Part shown: positions 1 through 7,597 of the stretch, in pieces
Layout of the letters: each line of letters starts with the position of its first letter
How positions within the stretch are numbered: position 1 is the first letter of the stretch
Assembly (NCBI GenBank): GCA_022360655.1
Contig: JAKSCK010000033.1
Span: 1-35,895, forward strand
Reading direction: 5' to 3'
From: Spirochaetales bacterium
Lineage (GTDB): Bacteria > Spirochaetota > Spirochaetia > DSM-2461
Length of the DNA stretch: 35,895 nucleotides
Position numbers and translations under genes: made by a program
Notes under the pieces: generated by a model
What the model saw: only the letters and a program-made list of their open reading frames with translations
What the model was told of the DNA's origin: nothing
Databases searched by the model: none

Positions 1-52
1 ACATTGCGTGTGGAGAGAGCCAAAGGCGAGCGGAAGTGTAGCCAGGTTTTTT
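1..52. repeat. Direct repeat, copy 1 (partial element at left edge)
   Basis: This segment matches positions 173-223 with about four substitutions and one indel; both copies begin acattgcgtgtggagagagc. A T-run follows, then a GCCAG...CTGG inverted pair that is a decayed form of the hairpin after copy 2. The element probably starts to the left of the window. It may be a dispersed intergenic repeat of this genome; no coding potential is convincing. Confidence 0.6.
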
Positions 53-172
53 TAAACCGCTGGAAGTAGCATATAAGGCATCTTGCTTTTTCCTCTGCTG
101 CTTCTTGGGGTTTTTTGTGCCCTGGCGACGACCGTAGCACCGCAGTGTACCGCAGGAACGCCGTGGCGAGGA

Positions 173-236
173 ACATTGCGTGTGGAGAGAGCCGAAGGCG
201 AACGAAAGTGTCGCCAGTTTTTTATGCCCTGGCGAC
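173..236. repeat. Direct repeat, copy 2, with hairpin
   Basis: Second copy of the repeat seen at 1-52. It ends in a perfect 8-bp inverted repeat, gtcgccag (210-217) and ctggcgac (229-236), separated by 11 nt that include a T6 run. The linking phrase 'tgccctggcgac' also occurs at 118-129, so the region is a mosaic of repeated blocks. This looks like a REP/MITE-like intergenic element. The copies do not encode a transposase. Confidence 0.6.
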
Positions 237-489
237 TGATGGAAATCACAATTCTGCAGCTCATGACTCCGTGAATTTGAATAGCATTTCCCCACCCCGA
301 CGACCCCCATGTCACCAAAAGCAAAACAAAGGGCAGGGAGGGGTCGTTCTTAATCAAAAAATGATGGATAAGTACTCTCAATCCGAACGGTGTTTAAATA
401 TATATGATAATGTCAAGAATATAGCTTTGTCGGAGTAAGGTTTGCGAGAGACAAGGTTTTCTCTCAGACTTGATAGGATGGAGGATCAA
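237..489. other. Intergenic leader of the TRAP operon
   Basis: I see no gene here. A weak 8-bp inverted repeat (300-307 with 340-347, 32-nt loop) is present, and positions 396-425 are AT-rich. The TRAP promoter probably lies in this AT-rich part, but no clean -35/-10 pair can be read. A GGAGG ribosome-binding site at 479-483 precedes the dctP start. Confidence 0.4.
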
Positions 490-1500
490 ATGAAAAAAGG
501 GTTTGTCTTTGTTTCCATTCTGATTGTATTGGTTTTTGCATTGCATGCAGAAGGGAGCTCGGAATCTGGTGCTGGTGACGATTATAAGCTTGTGCTTAAG
601 CTCAGCCACGTTTTTAGCCCAGCAGAACAGCTGACAAAGTCTATGGATTTGGTTGCTCAGCGTGTCTTGGAAAAGACGAATGGGGCCATTGAAATCCAGA
701 CTTTCCCCCAGGCTCAATTGCCGGCATATAAGGAGGGTGTTGAACAAGTTGTTCGAGGTGCAAACTTTATCTCGGTTGAGGATCCCTCATTCATTGGAGA
801 CTATGTTCCTGACTTTAAAGCCCTTTATGCTCCCATGCTCTATCGGAGCTTTGATGAATATGTGGAGCTGACGCAAAAACCCATTGTTGAGGAAATGAAA
901 GCCAAGGCGGAGGAGCAGGGAATAAAAATTCTTGCACTCACCTACATTTATGGTTTCCGAAATCTGATCACGGATAAGGTGATTGAGACTCCTGCGGATC
1001 TTGATGGGATGAAAATCCGAACACCTGGATCCAAATCCTACATTGATACCCTTTCCGCGATGGGTGCCATTGCCACCCCGCTTCCTTGGGGAGAGACTCT
1101 TTCAGCGGTTCAGCAGGGAGTCGTTGACGGTCTAGAAGGATCGGAATTCACAAACATTGGAACAAAGGTGTATGAGGGGCCCACAAAGAATGTGGCCAAT
1201 ACCCGTCATATTTTAGGAACCTGTGGTGTGTACATTTCTACTGAGGTTTGGGATTCCATTCCTGAGGAATATAGAACCATCATTGCGGAAGAATTTGCCT
1301 TTGGGGCCAATGAAATGACTAATCTTCTCAAGGAGCAACACAGTGGTGTTGTTTCTGAACTTGAAGGCTTTGGTGTGAAATTCAATGAGGTTGATGGTGA
1401 TGCATTCCGTGAGGCTTTGGCTCCTTTGTATGAAGAGCAGCCTGGTATGACTCCTGGTGTGTTCCAGTCCATTTTCTCTGAACTGGATTCCATGCGCTAA
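490..1500 (+). CDS. dctP: TRAP transporter substrate-binding protein DctP
   Basis: Periplasmic binding protein of a TRAP importer. It captures a small, usually carboxylate-bearing solute and hands it to the DctQM membrane pair. The protein has 336 residues. A signal peptide covers about residues 1-20 and is followed by an EGSSES stretch typical of spirochaetal secreted proteins. The DctP fold is visible throughout. The segment GMKIRTPGS (Arg177) carries the conserved Arg that usually salt-bridges the substrate carboxylate, followed by PLPWGE and a GVVDGLEG motif. The start chosen is ATG 490, six bases after GGAGG; the frame extends upstream to a TTG at 442, but no binding site precedes it. 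dctQ and dctM follow directly. The substrate cannot be named from sequence; the linked phosphodiesterase gene is the only hint. Confidence 0.93.
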   Translation: MKKGFVFVSILIVLVFALHAEGSSESGAGDDYKLVLKLSHVFSPAEQLTKSMDLVAQRVLEKTNGAIEIQTFPQAQLPAYKEGVEQVVRGANFISVEDPSFIGDYVPDFKALYAPMLYRSFDEYVELTQKPIVEEMKAKAEEQGIKILALTYIYGFRNLITDKVIETPADLDGMKIRTPGSKSYIDTLSAMGAIATPLPWGETLSAVQQGVVDGLEGSEFTNIGTKVYEGPTKNVANTRHILGTCGVYISTEVWDSIPEEYRTIIAEEFAFGANEMTNLLKEQHSGVVSELEGFGVKFNEVDGDAFREALAPLYEEQPGMTPGVFQSIFSELDSMR

Positions 1501-1507
1501 GATTGAT

Positions 1508-1530
1508 GGCAGCCTGATTCTCAGGCTGCC
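1508..1530 (+). promoter_or_regulatory. Intercistronic hairpin between dctP and dctQ
   Basis: Perfect 10-bp stem (ggcagcctga / tcaggctgcc) with a 3-nt loop. There is no T-run after it, so it is unlikely to be a full intrinsic terminator. Hairpins in this place commonly protect the upstream mRNA, giving more binding protein than membrane subunits. That role is inferred. Confidence 0.7.
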
Positions 1531-1554
1531 AAGATTCCATTAGATAGGGAAATC

Positions 1555-2058
1555 ATGAATAAATATGGAAAGAAAATTCTGGAGAACTTTGAGATCTTTT
1601 TAAGTGGCGCATTTTTATCGGTCACTGTACTGGTTGTGATCATCAATGTGATTCTTCGCTATCTTTTTCAGGGTGGACTATTCTGGGTGGAAGAAGTGGC
1701 CACCGCCTGTTTTATTTGGAGTGTTTTTATTGGAGCTGCTGGCGCCTACAGGAATAAGCTCCATATTTGTATCGATTTAATCACCAAGTTCTTTCCTGAG
1801 AGGGGAAGAGAGTTTCTTTCCATCATCATCCATTTTCTCATGATGGTGATTAATGGATACATCGTGTATTTAAGCGTTCTTTTTATTCAGGCCAATAGCT
1901 TAAAACGGACCCCTGTACTTGATGTCCCTGCAATTTGGGTGAATTTTGCCATCACAGTGGGTTTTGGTTTAATCACGATTTATTCTGCTGTATTTCTTGT
2001 GCAGGAGTTTCGGCTGTTTTGTTCCTCTTCAAACACCATTGAAACCCCAAAGGATTAA
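1555..2058 (+). CDS. dctQ: TRAP transporter small permease DctQ
   Basis: Small membrane subunit of the TRAP importer, 167 residues. Four hydrophobic segments are visible at about residues 14-36, 47-66, 87-108 and 127-149. The DctQ signature LFWVEEVATACFIW followed by GAAGAYRNKLHICIDL lies between segments 1 and 2. The start is ATG 1555, with AGGGA about four bases upstream. The gene ends one base before the dctM start, so the two are probably translationally coupled. DctQ pairs with DctM to couple solute entry to a sodium or proton gradient. Confidence 0.9.
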   Translation: MNKYGKKILENFEIFLSGAFLSVTVLVVIINVILRYLFQGGLFWVEEVATACFIWSVFIGAAGAYRNKLHICIDLITKFFPERGREFLSIIIHFLMMVINGYIVYLSVLFIQANSLKRTPVLDVPAIWVNFAITVGFGLITIYSAVFLVQEFRLFCSSSNTIETPKD

Positions 2059-3342
2059 ATGATGTCCATCTTTCCGATTGTCATTGTCATGGCTCTATAC
2101 TTTTCCAGTATTCCCATTGCGTTTGCACTGTTGGCTGCTGCTTTGGCGTATTTTACCTTTGGTGATGTGGGGACTCCACCGGATTTGATTCTGCAAAAAT
2201 TCATCACATCAGCTTCCTCATTCCCTCTTCTGGCCGTGCCGTTCTTCATCATGGTGGGGGAAATCATGAATTTCTCTGGAATCAGTTCTTCTCTGATGAA
2301 AATGGCCGATGTGCTCACCGGTCATATGAAGGGGGGGCTGGCCCAGGTGAATGTGGTTCTCAGCACACTCATGGGGGGAATCTCGGGGTCGGCGAATGCG
2401 GATGCGGCAATGCAGTCAAAAATCCTTGTCCCAGAGATGACCAAAAGGGGCTATGGCAAGTCCTTTTCAACGGCCATCACGGCCGCATCGTCCGCCATTG
2501 CTCCGGTGATTCCGCCTGGGATTAATTTGATTATTTATGCATTGATTGCCCAAGCCTCTGTGGCCAAGATGTTCATTGGAGGCTATGTTCCTGGCATTTT
2601 GATGTGTGTTTCTCTTATGCTGGCAGTGAGTTTTATTTCTCGGAGAAGAGGCTATGTTCCTTCTCGGGAAAAACGCGCAACGGCCAAGGAAGTGGTCATT
2701 CAGTTTAAAGAATCCATCTGGGCGTTATTGCTTCCTTTTGGCATCATCCTTGGGATTCGTTTTGGTGTTTTTACACCCACCGAAGCGGGGGCCATCGCCG
2801 TTCTTTTTTGCACGGTTGTTGGGGTGTTCTTTTATAAACAGTTGAAGTGGCATCATTTTCCCATCATTTTGAAAAACACCGTTTTGGCCACCAGCTCTGT
2901 GGTTCTCATCATAATTTCCGCATCAGTCTTTGGTCAGTATATGAGCTGGGAGCGAATTCCACATCAGCTCACCCAATCTCTAATGACATTCTCAGGAACA
3001 CCATGGATTATGCTTTTGCTCATCAATGTGTTCCTCCTCTTTTTGGGCATGTTCCTCGAGGGTGGAGCGGTGCTCATCATCGTGGCCCCTCTCTTGGTTC
3101 CGGTAGCCAGATCCATGGGCTTGGACATGATTCATTTTGGGCTGATTTTGATTGTGAATATTATGATTGGAGGCATCACTCCTCCATTTGGTTCCATGAT
3201 GTTGACCACCTGCTCCATCACGGGAGTTTCGGTGGGCAGCTTTATGCGGGAAATATGGCCCTTCATACTGTGTCTACTCTTTGTTTTGGTGGTGGTGACC
3301 TATGTTCCATCCCTTGTACTTTTGTTGCCCAATCTTTTGTAG
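2059..3342 (+). CDS. dctM: TRAP transporter large permease DctM
   Basis: Large membrane subunit that carries the transport path, 427 residues, the usual length for the family. It is almost wholly hydrophobic with about 11-12 predicted membrane segments. Family motifs are clear: GGLAQVNVVLSTLMGGISGS near residues 92-111, IAPVIPPGIN, and near the C-terminus a matching IMIGGITPPFGSMM. Two ATG codons stand in tandem at 2059 and 2062 directly after the dctQ stop; AAAGG at 2049-2053 would serve either. The downstream phosphodiesterase gene begins 9 nt after the stop, with its binding site touching the dctM stop codon. Confidence 0.93.
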   Translation: MMSIFPIVIVMALYFSSIPIAFALLAAALAYFTFGDVGTPPDLILQKFITSASSFPLLAVPFFIMVGEIMNFSGISSSLMKMADVLTGHMKGGLAQVNVVLSTLMGGISGSANADAAMQSKILVPEMTKRGYGKSFSTAITAASSAIAPVIPPGINLIIYALIAQASVAKMFIGGYVPGILMCVSLMLAVSFISRRRGYVPSREKRATAKEVVIQFKESIWALLLPFGIILGIRFGVFTPTEAGAIAVLFCTVVGVFFYKQLKWHHFPIILKNTVLATSSVVLIIISASVFGQYMSWERIPHQLTQSLMTFSGTPWIMLLLINVFLLFLGMFLEGGAVLIIVAPLLVPVARSMGLDMIHFGLILIVNIMIGGITPPFGSMMLTTCSITGVSVGSFMREIWPFILCLLFVLVVVTYVPSLVLLLPNLL

Positions 3343-3351
3343 GGTTTCACG

Positions 3352-4287
3352 ATGCTGATTATTGGACATCGAGGATGCAATGATGAGGGGTATAATCAAA
3401 ATACTCTTCGGAGCTTCCAAAAGGTGATGAATGAGGGTGTTTTGGCCATTGAGTTTGATGTTCAGTTGAGTGCTGATGGGGATTTACCCATTGTGCACAA
3501 CTTGGATTTAACTCAGGTGTCCAATGGAAGTGGCAAGGTTTGCTCCACATCGTCATCAGAATTACGGGAACTCTATGCCGGAAAAATGGAGCAGGGACGG
3601 GATAGAATCCCCTTTCTGGAGGATGTTTTTCAACTTTTTGCATCGCGTTCCATCAATTCTCGACCTGTGATGCATTTGGAGCTCAAAGGCCAAGGGACGG
3701 GAATCCCCAGTGGAATGGCCATCACCAAGGCCATAGATTGTGGGGATTTGCGCCTAGAGGATTTTCTCATCAGTTCCTTCAATTGGAAGGAGCTGGATGC
3801 CATCCGTTCGCTTTGCCCAGGGCTCAAGATTGCACTTTTGGATGGAGCCATTCGACGCGAGAATCTCCAAAATCGTGTTCCTGGTTCTGAGATTTATTAT
3901 TCGGATGTCTTTGCCTATGGTGAGGAAGACTATATGCTTCCCCGCTATAAAACCTGGGGTGAGAACATGACTTTGTTGGAGCAATTTGTTCCTTCTGGAG
4001 ATGTTCAAGAGGGGCTGAGGGAAGAGGTGAGGCGATCTCTTTACGGGGAATACTACAATGAGACATTGATTGCCTCGGCTCAAGAGCGTGGGGCTTGGAG
4101 TGTGAATTTGTGGTACTTGACGGTGACTTCAGAGTTCATTGAACAGGCCCATCAGGCGGGTTTGAATGTGTACCTTTATACCATCAATGCGCCGGAGGAT
4201 ATGTTGCGAGCCCAAGAAATGGGTGCGGACGGATTTTTCACGGATCACTATAGCCTGGCCTCTCAGGTACTTTCTACTGCTCGATAG
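3352..4287 (+). CDS. Glycerophosphodiester phosphodiesterase (GDPD family)
   Basis: Predicted to hydrolyse glycerophosphodiesters to an alcohol and sn-glycerol 3-phosphate. It has 311 residues and no signal peptide, so it is probably cytoplasmic (UgpQ-like rather than secreted GlpQ). The GDPD core motifs are present: GHRG at residues 5-8 (His6, Arg7), NTLRSF, the metal ligands Glu34 and Asp36 in IEFDVQLSADG, and His49. The usual His-Asp after the first strand is His-Asn here. The C-terminal half keeps NLWYLTV, VYLYTINAPEDM and MGADGFFTDH. A segment at about residues 180-255 is longer than in minimal family members. It sits 9 nt after dctM with an AGGG site overlapping the dctM stop, so it is in the TRAP operon. 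This hints that the imported solute could be a phosphodiester or its product, which is inference only. Confidence 0.88.
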   Translation: MLIIGHRGCNDEGYNQNTLRSFQKVMNEGVLAIEFDVQLSADGDLPIVHNLDLTQVSNGSGKVCSTSSSELRELYAGKMEQGRDRIPFLEDVFQLFASRSINSRPVMHLELKGQGTGIPSGMAITKAIDCGDLRLEDFLISSFNWKELDAIRSLCPGLKIALLDGAIRRENLQNRVPGSEIYYSDVFAYGEEDYMLPRYKTWGENMTLLEQFVPSGDVQEGLREEVRRSLYGEYYNETLIASAQERGAWSVNLWYLTVTSEFIEQAHQAGLNVYLYTINAPEDMLRAQEMGADGFFTDHYSLASQVLSTAR

Positions 4288-4464
4288 TTCCGATTTTTAA
4301 CCCCGATGAGTCAGAGGCCATTCCTTGAAAGCAATGGGAGTGGAGGGGTCGATCTAAGAACTTCAAAAGAAGGTGAGTTCTTCTCTGGACATGATTTGCT
4401 TGATTGAGGATAGTGAGCGGGCAATTGGAATTTGATGTGAGCCTGTGGGCTGTAGGAGGCGTTG

Positions 4465-5196
4465 ATGAGCCGGAATTTTGAGGAGATTGACTTCCAAGAT
4501 ACTGATATTGGTGAGGTGATTCTTCAAAGGCGTCGCTTCCAAGAATTGGGAGATTTAGATGTTTTTGAGGTGAAACTCAATGAGGAATATCTGATGTCCA
4601 GCATCTTCACTGTGGGTGAGGTGGCCCTCTCAGAGATGGGTTTGGATGCCCTGGATATGAAGGATGGCAGCGCCAAAGTGGTGGTTGGTGGATTGGGTTT
4701 GGGTTACACCGCGGAGGCGGCATTGGCCCATCCCGTGACGGGTGATTTGCTTGTGGTGGAATTCCTCTCACCGGTGATTGACTGGCACCAGCGGCATTTG
4801 GTTCCCATAAAAGGGAGTGTGGCAGATCATCCCCATTGCCGTCTGTCCCAAGGCGACTTCTTTGGACGGGCCTTGAATCCTGATGTGGGTTTGGATCCTG
4901 AGAATCCTGGGACCCGATATGATGCGATTCTTTTAGATGTGGATCACAGTCCCTCCCGGCATCTTCGCGGATTTCGGGGTGGTTTCTATCAAATTGAGGG
5001 TTTGAAGAAGCTGGCTCAGAATTTGCGTCCTGGTGGTATTTTTGCCTTGTGGTCCGATGATTTGGCCGATCCAGAGTTCATGCAAGATTTAGAAGCCGTG
5101 TTTGATGAGGTATGGAACGAGCCGGTGTTTTTCCCCAATCCCATGGATGGGGGGGAAGAATCCAATTCGGTGTACATTGCCCGAACGGCAAAATAA
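4465..5196 (+). CDS. Spermidine-synthase-like SAM-fold protein
   Basis: A 243-residue protein with a Rossmann-type methyltransferase/aminopropyltransferase fold. Seen: a glycine-rich loop VVGGLGLGYT (about residues 73-82), an acidic strand end LLVVEF (Glu99), GDFF (Asp131), and YDAILLDVDHSP (Asp158, Asp160), followed by LRPGGIFALWSDD. These match the 'spermidine synthase' family as annotated in many bacteria. No decarboxylase partner (speD) is nearby, so true polyamine synthesis is not shown. The start is ATG 4465, five bases after a consensus AGGAGG; the frame also has a TTG three bases earlier. It lies 177 nt after the phosphodiesterase gene, so it may have its own promoter. A strong terminator follows at once. 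Confidence 0.7.
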   Translation: MSRNFEEIDFQDTDIGEVILQRRRFQELGDLDVFEVKLNEEYLMSSIFTVGEVALSEMGLDALDMKDGSAKVVVGGLGLGYTAEAALAHPVTGDLLVVEFLSPVIDWHQRHLVPIKGSVADHPHCRLSQGDFFGRALNPDVGLDPENPGTRYDAILLDVDHSPSRHLRGFRGGFYQIEGLKKLAQNLRPGGIFALWSDDLADPEFMQDLEAVFDEVWNEPVFFPNPMDGGEESNSVYIARTAK

Positions 5197-5223
5197 AAAA
5201 GGGGAGCATGGCTCCCCTTTTTT
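5195..5223. terminator. Intrinsic terminator, probably bidirectional
   Basis: Stem ggggagc (5201-5207) and gctcccc (5211-5217) with a 3-nt loop, flanked by an A-run on the left and T6 on the right. It can end the plus-strand gene that stops at 5196 and also the minus-strand gene that ends at 5251. Confidence 0.88.
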
Positions 5224-5250
5224 CCTCTGTTTCCATTGAAAAAGGAAATT

Positions 5251-5715
5251 CTAGTATCCCATGTCTTCCAGAATGGTCTTCAGGGCATGAAGACGTTCAC
5301 TGAGAATCTCATCATCTTTTCGCATGGCATCTTCAAAGAGAGGAAGATCTTTTTCGAGCATGGGGTTTTCTGTGCAGAAGCGAATGTCCATGGCCCGACC
5401 TTGGAGGCCGATTTTTTCCAAGGAGTCTTCCCGGGGCTTCTGATAGCCCTCTTGAACATGCCGTTTGGTTTTGCAGATGAGAAGGGCCAGATCAAGGACT
5501 CGGTGCAAGGGAAGTTCCTCCGATTGACGTGACCATTTTTCTCCGGTGTGTCTCCAAATCTTTGCAGAAATGTCCACATTTCCTCGGTCGTTCCATTGAG
5601 CCAGGCCAAGGGAAAGCCCTTTGGCATCCGAATCCTCTGCAAACCGACCATCGATGGTGTTGTAGTCATTCACCGCCACAACGGGCTTGTGCTTTAAATG
5701 CGTGGGAATGGTCAT
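5251..5715 (-). CDS. DUF6530-like small protein
   Basis: A soluble protein of about 154 residues without signal peptide or membrane segment. The sequence THLKHKPVV, NTIDGRFAEDSDAKGLSLGL, AQWNDRGNVDISAKIWRHTG and KWSRQSEELPLHRVLDLALL matches my memory of the DUF6530 family, whose function is not known to me. I chose ATG at 5715 because it is preceded by a strong AAGGAAGGAG; an in-frame ATG at 5748, with a weaker GAGGA, would add 11 residues. The many charged and Trp/His residues suggest a compact enzyme-like or nucleic-acid-related fold, but nothing more can be said. It is transcribed alone, convergent with the upstream gene across the shared terminator. Confidence 0.7.
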   Translation of the reverse strand: MTIPTHLKHKPVVAVNDYNTIDGRFAEDSDAKGLSLGLAQWNDRGNVDISAKIWRHTGEKWSRQSEELPLHRVLDLALLICKTKRHVQEGYQKPREDSLEKIGLQGRAMDIRFCTENPMLEKDLPLFEDAMRKDDEILSERLHALKTILEDMGY

Positions 5716-6163
5716 GGTCTTCTCCTTCCTTGTGCTTTGTTTTTTCATGCGTTTGTCCTCACTTTTGATGATGCAACATCAGAATGCTCCCGAATCCTGT
5801 ATGACCACGGTTTTGTTTTTCCATTCTTGATGATTCACCACTTCACATTCTGCTATTTGCTCTGGTGATTCTGTCCTCTCACGCATGGGCGTGATCAATG
5901 GGATTGCCGTTTCACCAGATATGCGAACTTGAGGGATAAACAAGCATTTTACATATTTAGTAAATTACTGCGTTACTAAATAAGAGTCAAGTGAGAGGAG
6001 GAAACCTCTGATTTCGGATTGTTTTTGAGCAGGACCAGAGCTACAATGCCTCGTCCTCCGAGTTTGAATAACCTAATGAATGGTCAGGATTCTAAGGTTT
6101 TTAAACCGTTAGGGTAGGGTTGGAAACGGTCCTGCCTCCCGTGTTTGGAAAGGAGTGATGGAC
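5716..6163. other. Intergenic region between divergent genes
   Basis: About 450 nt without a credible gene. It holds the promoters of the minus-strand small protein and of the ABC operon that starts at 6164, and the palindrome at 5954-5982. A possible promoter (ttgagg 5929-5934, 17-nt spacer, catatt 5952-5957) overlaps the palindrome, but the match to consensus is modest. No RNA gene is recognised. Confidence 0.45.
5954..5982. promoter_or_regulatory. Operator-like 10-bp inverted repeat
   Basis: Perfect arms tatttagtaa (5954-5963) and ttactaaata (5973-5982) with a 9-nt spacer. Arm size and spacing suit a dimeric repressor, for example of the ROK, ArsR or MarR type, rather than a terminator, because no T-run follows. 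It lies about 180 nt upstream of the ABC operon and overlaps the best promoter candidate. Regulation of that operon is inferred. Confidence 0.5.
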
Positions 6164-7597
6164 ATGCAACTTTGGAGAACTCTTCTCATTCCTTTGGCCT
6201 TGGTTTGTGCACTGGAAATCCCTGGTGTAGAAGTGAGGCTCAATGGTCAGATTCTTCCCATCATGAATCCTGATGGGGATTCCCACCGCCCGCTTTTTGA
6301 TTACCCAGAGGGGGAGGGGTTACCCTTGCTGGAGTGTCTCCCTCTCACTGCACCCATGCTCTCTGTGGAGATTTTGACGGATTCTCAAAGCAGGGTATTG
6401 GATGAAGGGGAAGCGGAGCAATTCCTTCAGGGGTATTTGGTTCGCCATAAAAATGGAGATTGGGATGCATATTGGTCCCATGGGGTGATGAGGAATGTCC
6501 AAACCATGGACGTTCGTGGTGAGGCGCTTGAACCTGGGAAACTGCTTTTTTGGTTTTCCTGGGAGGGGGCTGATCAATGGCAAGCCCTGGCCCATCGCTT
6601 TTCTCAAATCCATGGGATAGAAGTGGAGGCGCTTTCTGTTCCCTCTCTGTCTGGAAAGATGCTCTCCACTGCGCGCGCACGACGACCTCTTCCCGATTTG
6701 GCGCTTCTGTCCTCTTCCGATATTCCTTCTTTAACAACGGCTTCCCTTCTTCAAGAGGTGGGGAATTTGGAAGATTTCACCACCAGTGCATTAGAGGCTT
6801 TTGCCTATCGAGGGGGGGAGTGGGCCATTCCTATTTATGGTGATGCGCAGATTACGGTGTATAACCCCAACCTACTGTCCCTGCCACAGCCAGGTTTGGA
6901 GGGGTTTGAAGAAGCCTTAAAAATTCTACGTGACAATGGAGTTCCGGCCTGTTGGAATGCCTACTCCGGTTATTGGTTTCTTCCCCTTTCCTTGGGTTTT
7001 GGCCGAGAAACCATTGTGGATGAAGAAGGCGAAGTTCCTATGAACGATGCTGCCAGCCTTCAGGCCTTGGAATGGCTCTTGGAAAGAACAATGGCTAATG
7101 ATGTACTTCCCCGGGAACGGGAGGGCATGATGGGTCGATTCTTAACAGGGGAGAGTGGTTTGATGCTCACGGGGAGTTACAGCATTCCCAATCTAGAGGC
7201 CTCCCATGTCCCCTATGCCTTAGCACCTTTTCCAACTCCCCCTCTACTGGATTACAAAGGAATGAGTGTGAGCCGCCGAACCCGCATGCCAGCCGCGGCT
7301 CGGGCCTTTGCGGCCTACTGTTCCCATCCTGGCCCTGCTCTCTGGTTTTGTGAGAGCCTGGGAAAACTCCCGGCCACTTCTTCAGGAGTGAGCCTTCTGG
7401 GGGAGGAGTCTTGGGTTCTACAAGATGCAGCGGTACGAGGGCAGGTCATCCCTCCTAACACCTCTTACAGTGCCTATAAAAACACCTTATGGAAACTTTT
7501 GGCTCTTGTCCTTTCCAATCAATTATCGCCGCAAGAGGCATTGGAAGCGGGGCAGAGCATTCTTGATGAGAAAAAACAAAGGAGAATCTCACCATGA
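6164..7597 (+). CDS. ABC importer solute-binding protein with extra N-terminal domain
   Basis: Predicted extracytoplasmic binding protein of a sugar-type (CUT1-like, MalE-like) ABC importer, 477 residues. A hydrophobic signal segment covers residues 1-19; LALVC could be a relaxed spirochaetal lipobox. Residues about 21-120 form a separate region, with GLPLLECLPL and a C-terminal SHGVMRNVQTMDVRG, that resembles one truncated copy of the sulfite-oxidase-like repeat in the next gene. The binding domain starts near residue 127 (LLFWFSWEG, WQALAHRFSQ) and keeps PDLALLSSSDIPSL, GEWAIPIYGDAQITVYNP and GRFLTGESGLMLTGS, typical of SBP family 1. ATG 6164 is preferred: AGGAG at 6151-6155 is eight bases away, whereas GTG 6155 and ATG 6158 are too close. 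It overlaps the next gene by four bases. Confidence 0.78.
   Translation: MQLWRTLLIPLALVCALEIPGVEVRLNGQILPIMNPDGDSHRPLFDYPEGEGLPLLECLPLTAPMLSVEILTDSQSRVLDEGEAEQFLQGYLVRHKNGDWDAYWSHGVMRNVQTMDVRGEALEPGKLLFWFSWEGADQWQALAHRFSQIHGIEVEALSVPSLSGKMLSTARARRPLPDLALLSSSDIPSLTTASLLQEVGNLEDFTTSALEAFAYRGGEWAIPIYGDAQITVYNPNLLSLPQPGLEGFEEALKILRDNGVPACWNAYSGYWFLPLSLGFGRETIVDEEGEVPMNDAASLQALEWLLERTMANDVLPREREGMMGRFLTGESGLMLTGSYSIPNLEASHVPYALAPFPTPPLLDYKGMSVSRRTRMPAAARAFAAYCSHPGPALWFCESLGKLPATSSGVSLLGEESWVLQDAAVRGQVIPPNTSYSAYKNTLWKLLALVLSNQLSPQEALEAGQSILDEKKQRRISP

Noticed and set aside
300..347. Inverted repeat acgacccc/ggggtcgt as a possible terminator or riboswitch
   Set aside because: The 32-nt loop is long, the stem is short, no T-run follows and no known riboswitch core is seen.
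52..381. Open frames on both strands in the left repeat region
   Set aside because: They cross the repeats and hairpin, have no ribosome-binding site and read like random translation.
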